Part shown: one piece after another, positions 11,778 to 22,647 of the stretch | How the letters are laid out: the number at the start of each line of letters is the position of its first letter | Numbering within the stretch: the stretch's first letter is position 1 | Assembly: GCA_963920635.1 (NCBI GenBank) | Contig: OY987302.1 | Span: forward strand, 29,363,278 to 29,427,277 | DNA: 64,000 nucleotides | Reading direction: 5' to 3' | Origin: Pseudeuparius sepicola | Lineage: Eukaryota > Arthropoda > Insecta > Coleoptera > Anthribidae | Translations under genes and position numbers: made by a program | Notes under the pieces: model-generated | The model's input: only the letters and a program-made list of their open reading frames with translations | Database searches by the model: none | Told to the model about the DNA's origin: nothing

Positions 11778-12064
11778 TATTTTTTTTTTCTTAGGGGGCC
11801 ATGTTTTGTTATTTAGGCATGCCTTTTGATTCTAGACAACTTTTCTTAATAACATTTTGCTGAATTTTCTGAAATAAGGGTACTTTGCTCTTGTGCAGTT
11901 TTTATATTTTTTTACCTACCCTGTACGCTGTTTGATTTGCAACCATTCTAAGTGCGCCTAATATGATTATCGAGCATGCACCAACTTTTGGCAATATCTG
12001 TATTTTGGTTGTGCAATTAATAAAAAAATCCCATATGTTGCACACTTAAATGACCACACTGTAG
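11778..12064 (-). repeat. Inverted dispersed repeat, copy 2
   Basis: The opposite-orientation partner of 3149-3436. Differences include several substitutions and a few small indels, so the two are not recent copies. Confidence 0.75.
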
Positions 12065-12205
12065 ATCGGTTCCGTTTCGTTTCTACTTTTTTTTGCAAAT
12101 GAACTGTCGACGTCTTCGCTCTTTGAGGGAACGACTCTACATTTATTTATTATTGATTTGCTTCAGTTATGAGGGTAATTGTTTTTTGTTATCTGGAATA
12201 TACAG

Positions 12206-12370
12206 GCTGAGTTTTTTTCGATGACCACTATGGGGATCTCGGAAACTAGCAGAGCTAGAACAAAGGTTAAATGGAGAAAGAATTGCGGTTTTGAATGCTC
12301 AATCTAATGCCCATTTTGGATTTTTAAAAAAGTTCATGGCTCACTAGATATTTTGATTATACAGAAAAAC
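12206..12370 (+). repeat. Dispersed repeat with TACAGGCTGAG end
   Basis: Starts with TATACAGGCTGAGTTTTTT and matches the reverse complement of 51185-51362 through the landmarks ATGGGGATCTCGGAAACTAG, GGTTAAATGG and AAAGAATTG. One end of a MITE of the TACAGGGTG-type group whose other end is not seen here. Confidence 0.65.
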
Positions 12371-14240
12371 TGTGGAGACAAAAATTGTAGATAATTTTGG
12401 GCTTAATAAGATAATCTAATCCAATTTTTTATGTTGTTTGTGATTTTTGAGATATGACATAAACTTGTGTTTTTTAAATGTAAATCATAGTTGGCTGTGG
12501 CCTTATCAAATCGGACATTTTTTGAGCTTTCCAAAGATACCTATAATATTCGGCACAGTTATTATAAAAAATAAAAGAGCTATGGCTAATTTTCTGATTT
12601 TTTTTTTAAATTTTCACGTAGTTGTACAAAAAAAAATGAATCACGAGGCAGACACAACTAAATTCTAATTGTTAACATGGGGTGATATAATGAACAAAGG
12701 CAGTGTGCATTCAACATTATCATAGCATTAAGCACTAATTAACTATTAACTATTTACATAATGCGATTTTTATAAAGGAACCAGTTTTTCTGTTAACCAA
12801 ACTCTAGAGTAAAGGGCGTAAAGGCCAATCTAAAATTCTAAAGTCCCTGTTCGGAACTGATGGCCGAGTGCCGGCCGGCATCCTCTCTAATTATAAGTTT
12901 AAAAATTTAAAGATAGACATACCTTGGTACCAATATTTATTTCAAATTTCAGGTGTTGTACTGTACTGTAGTCCCTATTTACTGTTTTTCGGAGCATATA
13001 TATATATATATAATATGCTGTGTGCTGTGGTAATAATATTATGGCCAATCTAGAATATATAATATACAGAGTTCCCTGTTTTAAGGAATTTTTAATACTT
13101 TATTTATTATCTTTCCAAAACCGGCGTAGCCCACAACACAAAATATATAGGTTAGCTTAGGTGTCATTCAGTGATCACTGATCAGTGTTGTTCCTGCCGA
13201 CCATGGCTATAGGCACAAATGATGCCTCGTAACTTGAAGCTGGTGGGGAGGCGTCGCCATATTGCTCGTCATCATTTGGGCCTGTTTGATAAACACCGTT
13301 TGTATCCATTGATCTTTAGCTTGTATTTCGTGTTACTTTACATGAATAATAAAGTTTGGTAATTTTTGACCTTGCGTACCCGACGCCCATTTTTTTTATT
13401 TTTTCCAAATATACGTATTTTGGGCCGCAGATCACGAAAATCACAACCAAAATTGGGGCAAACGCTTATTTTTCAAGATATAAGCGTTTAAAAGAGGTTA
13501 GTGTTTAATGAATTTTTATTAAAATTTTATGATCAATCTTCTTGTTAATATTATAATCACTTAGTATGTATTAAAAACACATAAGAAAGTAATTAATTTT
13601 TAAAAACACTGAAAAAATCCGTGAGAACACACATAATAGATCAAAACTACATGTCTGCCATGTTAACTTTCGCTTTGTTCCAACGTTCCAACCAACGAAC
13701 CAACTATATGTTGAACATATAGTTCTGAACCAGTTCTAGCGAATCGGCACACAGAAAAGTAATTCTAGAACAGTTTTCGACCAATTAGGTCGCCGAGAAA
13801 CGGTTCAGAACTGCTGTTGGAACAAACCCTTTCTGAAACCTATTTTTATGTTTTGTGATTTGAAGTTGGGTAACTTGCATTGAATTGACAAGTAGATGGA
13901 AGGAGTGTAGAGAGAGAAACTGGCAGCCAAACTTGAGTAAGTGAAATAGAAAATAAATTAGATGATTCCGGCAAAAACCACATAACACAAAAGAGGTGTT
14001 TGTCCTAACTTTCTATTTTTGTGTCCTGTGCTTCAAACGAGTTTCGTTGTCAAGCGTCATTTTCCTTCTGTCCCATTAAGGTAGTATGGGGGGAGAAGCT
14101 GTCATGTGACCACAAACGGGAGCACCTACGTCGCGTATTTACTACTTTAGCGTCAGTTGGTTGTTCAGTGTTAAATGTGCAGTTTTTGTAAGATATATTT
14201 TCTATTTTGAACTAAGTGTGTAGAAAAAGTAATTAAAACA
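12371..14240. other. Anonymous stretch, no gene recognised
   Basis: Contains a short (AT)n run near 12996-13014 and GC-poor sequence. Short open frames (for example 12447-12668, 13785-13988) have no recognisable domain. Confidence 0.5.
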
Positions 14241-14324
14241 ATGGTGTCGTGCGCTGTACGGAGTTGTACGAGTAGGAATAATGTGGACAATAAGAAATCT
14301 ACAGGAATAACATTTCACATTTAA
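14241..14324 (+). pseudogene. THAP domain N-terminus (first ~27 codons)
   Basis: The frame from the ATG at 14241 begins MVSCAVRSCTSRNN, the C-x4-C start of a THAP zinc finger, and ends at a TAA at 14322 just after GITFH, where the family continues into F-P. The rest of the domain is not found in the next 200 bp. Either a truncated remnant or a first exon whose partner is lost; no donor site is evident at the break. Confidence 0.5.
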
Positions 14325-16209
14325 CATAAACAATAGACAGGGCCGCATTAATATAAATGATAATATCCACTTTGGTACTTTATGAAAAGAAAAATATTAC
14401 CTTTATAACTACTCTAGGTATGTATATGACTGACTGACTGACTGACTAAACCCAGCTTTTGATTTCGTCGTTGTTAGTTCTCGTTTTTTTACATTTTTTA
14501 TAATTTTACTAGGAATACTGTTTAATCAGGTCCTGGCGTGTCAGCCACATCATTACTACTCTTAGCCACACCCCCTGATCCCATTGTGATGCTTCTACCC
14601 TGTTAGATGTTAATTGGCGAGCGGTAATGTACAGGGTGAGTCACAGTTACTTACTTTTAGTGTGGGCCTAAGGGTGTATGACGGAAACACAGGGATAGTT
14701 TAATGTGTATATTAAAATTAAGTACGACACAGTACATTGCGTTAACAAAATACAGGTTAAGAGGAAGTTTAAGACCTGCGCAATAATTTATTAATGAATA
14801 AAATTAAAAATCTATGAATTCGTACAACGCTACACTCAAGGTATCCGAAATATAACCCTTTTCTAAGTAGCAAAACCCAAACGTTTCAAAAGGTACACTG
14901 ATAAACAATAGAATTTAGAATAAGACACAAGACAATATGACAAAATGGCACAAATACATAAACTATGGCATAAAATGACAAACCTTCAGATAAAAATACA
15001 AAAATTGCAAAAGATTCCCCAAATAGAATAAAATACTTGATTTCCTAAATAGAATAAAATTACTTGACTCTGTATAGCTTTGCTTAATTTCCAGCCCAAG
15101 TTTGTATAAGGATGTAATTCAAATTACTCGAAAATTCTGACATAAAAGAGTTCAATTAAACACAGAATTCTGATTTCAACCCCAAAATAATTGACTCTAT
15201 AAATAGTTTCCCAAATCCCTTTCAACTTTCCAACAAAAGTTACAAGATATTATTTCTGTTTGAATAAACTAAAACTCTGACATCTACAGTAAAATAATAT
15301 GGTTCAAAATAAATTCCCACAAATCATAATATGGTTCACAAAAGTTACGAAATTATTTCTAATTAATTAAAAATGCACAATAATTCAATTTCTCTAAAAG
15401 TTTCCAAAATAATTCAAAATTCAAAAATAAAAAGGCAATTCAGACACAAAGGAATTAAAACAAAAATATCTTACTTTTTGGTCAGTCCAAACTTACGGCG
15501 GTGCTTAGGAAAATACTTCCTTTTTGGTTTTCTTCATTACCAATTGGGTGATGGCTTGCGGCCGGTTGGCCGCAGGGGCGGCCGCCTGCCCTCTTCTTTC
15601 GGGCAGGGCTTTCAGCGGCAAATGCCTTCTGGATCGAAACTGCTCCCACAACTCGCAGCTCGCCTACTTATATACCGAATTTTCCCCAATTTGATCCAGG
15701 GGCCTCAACACCTGGGATCACGGCGGCATCGGAGGAGGGTACATGTTTTCGGCATCTCAAAGGAGTACCGCCGGCCGCGGCTTTTTCCAGGCCCACAGTA
15801 GATTCACGTATAAGTGTGATATTTTTATAATTTTGCCTGGGGCCCCTACTGGGATATCGTAGAAATATCATGAATTAAAGACTTTTCTGCTTGGGATGCC
15901 CGCTGGGCACCATACCATTTCTAACATACGGCGAAGTACCTACCGTTATAGCGTCTCAATTTTCTGTCCCAAGTCCAATACTATTTATATAATTTGAGTT
16001 CGTGTCGTGGTGGCAGTTTCGGACAAAACGGTGTTAGAGATTGTTAAAAAAATAGTTCCAATAATTACATGAAGTCCATGGAATCCAGTGGCTATAAAAA
16101 ATGATGATCCATAAATAGAGTCAGTGATATTAAAAGAGGCTTCTGAGTTTTCTTAGTTGGTATTTGGTTTAATATTATTTTTAGATCGGAGAGAAAATTT
16201 ACAAAAAAG
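14325..16209. other. Anonymous stretch with a tetranucleotide run
   Basis: (GACT)n lies at about 14425-14447. A TGTACAGGGTGAGTCAC motif at 14630 is a probable MITE end. From 15530 to 15790 composition turns GC-rich; the 142-codon frame there has no recognisable domain and an equally long frame lies opposite, so it is not called as a gene. Confidence 0.45.
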
Positions 16210-16510
16210 ATGGTCAACTCCTGTTGTCTATTTGGATGTACCAAACGCCAAACGGGACGGAAAGAATAAGAATATAGAATAGTGGGGTTTCTTTTCATTC
16301 GTAAGTCTTAAAAATCTTTGCTAATAACTTTGCAGTTTTCCAAGAGATAAGGTGATATTAGAGACAAGTGGATTGTGGATTGCAGCAATAAAAAGGAAAA
16401 ATTTTGTACTGTCTACAAGTATTGACTTGCATTTTGTAGTCAAAATTTTATTGAAAGCGATTTCATAGAGAATTTTGGGCAGCGCAAACTTAAAAAGTAT
16501 GTAATTACTA
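16210..16510 (+). pseudogene. THAP domain gene remnant, possibly with an intron
   Basis: The ATG at 16210 opens MVNSCCLFGCTKRQTGRK, again a THAP-like C-x4-C start, then a stop. A GTAAGT...TTGCAG segment at about 16302-16342 looks like an intron; directly after it come FPRDK and, one frame over, RDKWIVDCSNKKEKF. Further down, after an in-frame TGA, comes CSQNF, corresponding to the family's CS.HF with Asn in place of the zinc-ligand His. Several frame breaks make it a clear pseudogene. It is the third THAP remnant within 7 kb. Confidence 0.6.
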
Positions 16511-16897
16511 CAGTTTTTTATTTTCCAAGTTATGATGGAAACTCTATCAAGGGAAAAACTGGAAAACTCTTGTGCTAATAAACCACAACTTCGTAGTCAA
16601 AGATGGAATTAATCTTGAAGTTCTGGTCCCTTTAATAAGGTAGGTACTTATTTGTAATTCTTTTTGTTAGATGCCTAAACATTAAAAATTATATAAAAAT
16701 ATGTAAAAGCTACCTGTCTTATACTCGTATGCTTATCCTATTAAATTGAATTTTAAAATTAATAAATCAGTTAAGATAAGTAATTAAAGTTGAAAATGTA
16801 CACCTTGTCCAAGATATTTTGTCGCCTTTATTTTGAAATAAACTTTTATTTTGGAATTTGTATTTTATTTAATTGTCTCCATTTACTTCCAGGTACA

Positions 16898-17580
16898 GGG
16901 TTATTCACTGAGAATTAGAACCCACCTAATTTTTTGTTTTTTTTTTATCTTTTTCCGTTTTTGAAAAATTCCGTATTCAAATTTTATACAAAATTTATTT
17001 AACTCGAATTTCTGGATCTGGTGACAAAGATTGACGATCAATGTAATAACGAAAAATATTTGTTTTAAACAAGAGAGTAATATAGTGAAACTCCAAAATG
17101 TTTAGGAGCTTTTACGATTTTCCTGAAATTCTTTATTTCGAGAATATAATCAGTAAAATTTGAAAAGGCTCCTAAACATTTTGGAGTTTCACTATATTAC
17201 TCTCTTGTTTAAAACAAACATTTTTCGTTATTACATTGATCGTCTATCTTTATTACGAGATCCACAAATTCGAGTTAAATAAATTTTGTATAAAATTTGA
17301 ATACGGAATTTTTCAAAAACGGAAGAAGATAATGCCACAAAGTTCATCTATGATTTTGATTGCCTTGATGAGCAGATTTCAAAAATCCAATAATATACAG
17401 GGTGTTCCATTTAAAAAAAATTAAGTTGCCATTCGTCCTACTTTTTTGGAACACCCTGTACACTAAACGGTCATGGCATAAAAAAGTATTCGCCCAACCA
17501 TTGATTTTGTTTTTGGAATCACCCTTTTATCTTAAAAAACAAAAAAGTTAGGTGGGGGGCTAATTCTCAGTGAATAACCC
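16898..17580. mobile_element. Foldback element, GGGTTATTCACTGAG ends
   Basis: GGGTTATTCACTGAGAATTAG at the left (16898) is matched by CTAATTCTCAGTGAATAACCC ending at 17580. The inner arms (about 16950-17110 and 17160-17320) pair closely around a short loop. The right arm is split by about 200 bp that includes a second, tiny TA-type element at 17396-17460, so the right arm has received an insertion. Confidence 0.85.
17396..17460. mobile_element. Tiny TACAGGGTG-ended inverted repeat
   Basis: TACAGGGTGTTCC on the left and GGAACACCCTGTA on the right enclose only about 40 bp. It sits within the right arm of the larger foldback. The ends are the same as those of the TACAGGGTG elements elsewhere in the window. 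Confidence 0.6.
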
Positions 17581-18250
17581 GAGGAATAACTCTGTACACT
17601 ACTTTTTTTTGTGCAATATTTACATAATTATTGTGGTTATATAGAAAAATTCTCATTCCTACAAACAAGCCCCGAATTTCGGAATACAGATCATACAATA
17701 AAGAGAATTACGGAACATGTCCATTAAATTCTCCCATTAATATGCAACAACCCTATATACCTCCTTTGCCTGAATCAGCTGACACGTTCATTAGGCGTCC
17801 TTGTCTTACTTATTGTCATTTGAAACCTATCTCTCTCTAGAGTTGGCTGCCCCCAAACAACAATGAAAGTGGTACCTGTGCGACTTCCATTGTACTTATC
17901 AATTCGATGGGTATTTACCTGAGATTGAGGAATGGTATTTATGAGCGAGTATGGTGGTAATAACAGTGACGCCCGAAATAAGTCGTCCTTCCGAACGAGT
18001 TCGTTTTAAAAAAGAAATTTTATTTTTCTACTGGAATACAGGATAGCTTACAACCGTTCTTTTCGAACGCAGAATACTAACTTACTAGACTTATATGCTA
18101 GAACCGACAAGGTAATCTCCTATTTAGACGATAAGGGTGTTTGTGTCTGTCATCGCTTAATTTGGTTGTTTTTAATTATTATACTTATGGTACTGATTCT
18201 ATAGTTCGTCCCCCCTGAGATCTTAATTCGGTGTAATTAAGATTGGGTAA
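17581..18250. other. No gene seen
   Basis: Sequence between the foldback and the gypsy element; no domain recognised in either strand. Confidence 0.5.
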
Positions 18251-18254
18251 ATAC

Positions 18255-18771
18255 TGTACTGTATCTCAACAATCAAAGTCCGAACTCGTTGCCTTGGTTA
18301 CCACTTTTATTGTTTAGCCTTCAAAAATCTCAAATAAACTTGTCAGATTACTGTCACTGTCCAAGAATATTCTTTCAGCTCCAAAATTCGCGCAAAATCG
18401 CTTTCTAACCTTTCCACTATCTTAGGCCCAATTCCCAGGGCTTATATACTCAAAAGGAAGACTGGAGAATACTCTAGAATATTCCTGGCCAATGACAGTT
18501 CACAAATCATAAGTTCTAGCAAACTTTCTAGAATGTTATGGAAGCTTTACAGGGAAAACCATGAAAACTAAAGGAAAATGGGGCCCTGGGGGCCTCAGGC
18601 CAACAAAGATGTGACGGAAAATGCCTCTAAATTATTTACAAAAATTATAAAACTGTAAGTAGAATACCCAAACTTAAAATTTATCTGCTAAATCTTTGAG
18701 TAGGTTAGAAAACCGTGCAGACATATTCCTTGAAAGCTGATATAACAACTTTAGAGGCATTTTTCGTTACA
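18255..18771 (-). repeat. 3' LTR of the gypsy element
   Basis: 517 bp, closely similar to 23973-24468. The main difference is about 20 bp (near 18695-18715, TTTGAGTAGGTTAG region) absent from the other copy. Ends are TG...CA. Confidence 0.95.
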
Positions 18772-18784
18772 CTGCCCCCCTCTA
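18772..18784 (-). other. Polypurine tract
   Basis: On the minus strand AGAGGGGGGCAG directly precedes the TGTAACG start of the 3' LTR, the position and composition of a plus-strand DNA primer. Confidence 0.85.
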
Positions 18785-18801
18785 ACATTTGATCGTCCCG
18801 A

Positions 18802-19160
18802 TCAAGTTATATGACCTACATCTATCTTCTCATGGTATGGAGACAACCTGACTATATTTACTATCTTCATCTTTGCTGTTGGGCTACGTCTTATACGATA
18901 AACGACATCATTAATCTTTTTCACGACGACGTATGGTCCTTCCCAACTTCTGTCGAGTTTCGGAGACCGACCTTTTGTTCGCTTGGGATTGTATAACCAC
19001 ACTTTGTCACCCACATTAAATTCAACACCGGTCGCTTTCAGATCGTAGCGGATCTTCATCCTGTCACTTTCTAGATGCAACTTCTGGCGAACGTCTTCAT
19101 GAACCAACTGGAGACGCTCTCTCAGGTGACTCAAGTAGTCATCAGTAGATGGGGATGGGG
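18802..19160 (-). pseudogene. Gypsy integrase C-terminal part (GPY/F module)
   Basis: Minus-strand frame with YLSHLRERLQLVHEDVRQKL, then FNVGDKVWLYNP and WEGPYVVVKKI, the GPY/F module that follows the catalytic core in Ty3/gypsy integrases. It ends with IVRLSPYHE close to the stop at 18802. The nominal ATG at 19185 lies in foreign sequence. The DDE catalytic core that should precede it is missing, replaced by the hAT fragment. Confidence 0.9.
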
Positions 19161-19952
19161 ATGGGATGGTCCATCCCATCCCCATGCATTAAAATATTTC
19201 TTATTTTTTTGAACCGTCACGAAATAAGAAAGGAACTTTGTATACATATTTATATAAAATAAAAAACGAAAAATTATAAACAAAACAAAAAATCTTTATT
19301 CTTTGATTTAAATAAGGAATATTAGATTATATTAAATATTACAAATTAATTAAAATCACTAAATAAAAAATAAAACATTATTCTTTGGTTTAAAATAATA
19401 AGAAACACCAATCACAATAATTCTATTTTAACACACGTTCATAAATTATTCAAAGTTCATTGCATATACCTACAGAGTGTAACAATAATTAAAAATTTAA
19501 AATACCTTTTTATTAGAGTAAAGTCCACTATATTATTAAATACTAATAATTAAATATTAAATGAGTATTTATTACAAAAATTAAGAATGTGCTTAGCTTA
19601 CCGTGTTTGTGTGTATCTTTAAAACGAATTTTCAGTTACACAAATGGACTACCCAGGAGTTCTAGCACTAGCACACAAGTCACACACAACAAAACAAGTA
19701 GATTTTAGTAAATCTGTTGTTTTTGTGGCGCATACATGCAATGTCACCTTGCAACCTGCAACTCAAGTCTCAACTTGTAACGGCAGGTGGCGGGCGCGAA
19801 TCGTAGGGTGCAATGTGGCACCAGATTTTCTTTTTAAGAAATAAATGTTTATTTTTAGGTTTTTCTCAGAGAGCGGTAGCGCGCGTACCGCCCTCAAAAA
19901 GTTTACCGCCCGGTGCTATTGCACCCAAAAAAACCCTGTTAAACCGGCACTG
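19161..19952 (-). mobile_element. hAT-like fragment inserted in gypsy integrase
   Basis: The right edge is sharp: reading on the minus strand, gypsy sequence stops and CAGTGCCGGTTTAACAGGG begins at 19952, a CAGTG-type terminus typical of hAT elements. The interior is AT-rich without ORFs. The left edge is blurred by a GGGGATGGGATGG / CCATCCCATCCCC palindrome at about 19151-19184, and no matching terminal repeat or 8-bp duplication is seen there, so this end is deleted or rearranged. About the whole integrase core of the host element is lost with it. Confidence 0.6.
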
Positions 19953-20546
19953 CCTGTTCCTAGTTTTTGATCCTTTTGCCGAAGCACATTCTTCACACCG
20001 GCGGCACCACTCTTCGACATCTTCCCGAGAGTTTACCCAGTAAAACCTCTCTCTAACTTTATTCAAGGTTTTACTAATGCCAAAGTGTCCACCTCCAACG
20101 CTTTCGTGCACGGCTTTCAGGACCTCCGACACTCTCTTCTTGGGAAGTACTTTCAGAAATAGCTTTTCTTTTCCATCTGGACTTTCCCAAACTCTCTTTA
20201 GTACACCATCTTTAATTTCTAACGAGTCCCATTGTGCCCAGTATGCCTTCATCGCTGGTGATTTGTCCGATACATCTTTCCATTCAGGTTTGGGTATATG
20301 TCTTAATTTTAGGTCAAATATTATACCGAATATGGAATCTTCGCTTTGCTCTCTGGCGATGACTTCCGAATCCCAATTTTCAGATCCACGGACAGAAGTT
20401 TGTTTACATAAAATTAGGTCCGGGTTTTCTCTTAATTCCTGTCGACTACAGTGATGAGTGATGACAGTCTTCATTACAGGGTCTTCTTGACAATGCATCA
20501 GCATTCTTATGGTTGTCCCCTTTGCGGTGTTCCACTTTGAAGTCAT
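19953..20546 (-). pseudogene. Gypsy integrase N-terminal zinc domain
   Basis: The frame contains H-x6-H in HESVGGGHFGI followed by C-x2-C in EEWCRRCEECA, the HHCC zinc-binding domain of retroviral-type integrases, preceded by a connection to RNase H. It breaks at TRNR, where the hAT fragment starts. The upstream RNase H frame is offset from this one, so a frameshift lies near 20480. Confidence 0.9.
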
Positions 20547-21165
20547 ATTCCTGCAGCCTTTGAAGCCATCTTGCCACTTGTCCTTCTGGGTTCTTGAACT
20601 GGAATAGCCATTTTAGTGATGCATGATCTGTTCTTAATATGAAAGGTTGGCCATATAAATACTTGTGGAAATGTTCAACGGCCTTGACCATTGCTAGCAG
20701 TTCCCTTCTTGTCACGCAGTAGTTTCTCTCTGGCTTTGGCAGAGTTTTACTGAAGTAGGCAATAACTTTTTCTTGCCTTTCTTACTCCTGGGATAGCACT
20801 GCCCCAACACCAAAGTTGCTGGCATCTGTATTCACGATGAATGTCTTTCCAGGAACGGGAAACGTCAAAATCGGTGAAGAACATAAAGCTTTCTTCAAGG
20901 TCTGAAATGCTTCTTCACAATCTGAGGTCCACATATAATCGATCCCATCCTCTGTGAGCCTATGCAGCGGCCTGGCTATGTGTGCAAAGTTTAGGACGAA
21001 TCTCCTGTAATAAGTGCACAGGCCCAGGAAGCTTCTTAGTTCATGTTTATCTTTCGGTCGCGGCCATTTTTCAATTGTCTCTATATTTTCTGGGTCTTTT
21101 TTAACTCTTTGCTCTGAAATTACATGCCCCAAATATCTAACTTCCTCCTTGAAGAAACAGCATTT
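20446..21165 (-). pseudogene. Gypsy RT thumb and RNase H
   Basis: Minus strand: FLGLCTYYRRFVLNFAHIA and PLHRLT (RT connection), then VNTDASNFGVGAVLSQ, the RNase H strand carrying the first catalytic Asp. A single in-frame TAA near 20784 interrupts it. It resumes with TRRELLAMVKAVEHFHKYLYG, LRTDHASLKWL and ADALSRRP, which hold the other RNase H residues. A frameshift near 21160 separates it from the RT part above. Confidence 0.92.
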
Positions 21166-22220
21166 TTTGGGCTTAGTTTTAGGTTAGCTTCTCGTAACTT
21201 CTGCTGGAATACCTCTCGGACATTCTTCAAGTGATCTTCAAATGTTCTTCCCAAAATAATGACATCATTCCTAGACAGGTCTTCCAACACAGACTCCATG
21301 AGCCTCTCAAAGATTGCTGGTGCATTACAGAGGCCAAATGGCATAACATTAAATTGCCATAAACCTGTACCAGTAGAAAATGCAGTTTTCTCTTTATCTT
21401 GAGTGTGCATTTCGACTTGCCAGTACCCACTCTTCAAGTCCAACGTGGAAAACCATTTAGAACCAGATAGAGTGTTTAAAGTGTCATCTATTCTGGGTAG
21501 AGGGTAGCTGTCCTTCTTGGTGACGTCATTTAACCGTCGATGGTCTACGCAGAACCTCATAGAACCATCCTTCTTCACTAGGATAACTGGAGAAGTCCAT
21601 GGGCTCTGTGACGGTTCAATGATTCTCTGTTGTTCCATTTCCTTCATCATAGCTGAGACCTCTTCTTGCTTAGCAAGGGGTATCCTTCGAGGAGCCTGTT
21701 TGATCGGAGGGCTATTACCAGTATTTATCCTGTGCTGTACTAAACCTGTCCTTCCAAAATCGCATTCAGACGTAGCAAACACATCACGATTTTCTTCAAT
21801 CAGTTTTCGCAGTTGGTACTGCTGCTCCATTGTTAAGTAAGCAGCGGCTTCTTCGACCATATTATTCAGACTCTCTGGTAGGGACTGTGGAACTTGCTGT
21901 GGTGCAACCTGATTTCTCATAACTGTCTGAACTTCATGGCATAACCCAATCTTCTCGCCTTTGCTCAAATTTTGATCATAGTTCTTTAGGTTAGCAATCC
22001 GCACAAATATTACACGCCCTCTTTTGGTGGTCAGCGTCTTTGCAGAAAATATACCTCTTTTATACAGTCCGCATTCTTCTTCGGGTTCCACAATAATTGT
22101 TTCGTCATTCAGTCCATCGTAGGTGGCCTTGATAACCTTTTCTGAATTAGCCGGAACCGTGGTATCTTCATAAGCGGTCACACTTCGGGTAGTGTTGCCA
22201 GCCATGTTAGGACGTATCAT
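21120..22220 (-). pseudogene. Gypsy reverse transcriptase, YxDD box lost
   Basis: Open for 366 codons. Motifs in order: SPWTSPVILVKKDGSMRFCV, DHRRLNDVTKKDSYPLPRID, FSTLDLKSGYWQVEM (first catalytic Asp), TAFSTGTGLWQFNVMPFGLC, then FERLMESVLEDLSRNDVII. Where the family has a C-L-V-Y-L-D-D stretch the sequence reads LSRND, about seven residues shorter, so the catalytic Asp pair is gone although the frame is kept. The protein cannot polymerise DNA. Frameshifts separate it from protease (near 22215) and RNase H. Confidence 0.93.
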
Positions 22221-22575
22221 CAGAATCTCTTATCTCTTCTGTCTTTGTCTTCAAAATCCTCTCGTGAACTTCTATCTTGAACTGCTGTTCACGCATGACA
22301 TCTAGTCCCAATATGACATCGTCGGTTATTTCGGCCACAAGGACTCTGTGCTTGAACTTATTAGAGCCTATGAATATAAAGGCGTCGTGCTCTCCTGTAA
22401 CTGGAATTTCTTCACCATTTGCCAATTCGACGATGTAGTTTGGTGGTGGTGCAATCCTGCAGTGGGCTATGATGTTCGGCCTCACGATGGTATGACTAGA
22501 ACCAGTGTCCACCACAATGTCACATTCCCGGCCGCAGATCTTTCCTGGTACTACCAAGCTGTCTCCTGAATTCAA
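22207..22575 (-). pseudogene. Gypsy aspartic protease
   Basis: A 122-codon frame with the active-site VVDTGSSHTIV near residue 20 and the flap/ILG element VILGLDVM near residue 90, as in pepsin-like retroelement proteases that mature Gag-Pol as dimers. The protease itself looks intact, but its frame ends at 22207 and RT begins in a different frame just past it. Confidence 0.9.
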
Positions 22576-22647
22576 CAGCCGGTTAACTTTTATCCTAATA
22601 GGTGGGGCTTGGTAGCACCCAGCCAGCTTTCGCCCCTCAAAGCTGGC

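Noticed and set aside
15373..15801. 142-codon frame in a GC-rich segment
   Set aside because: No domain recognised, a comparable frame lies on the other strand, and codon content looks like GC-rich repeat sequence.
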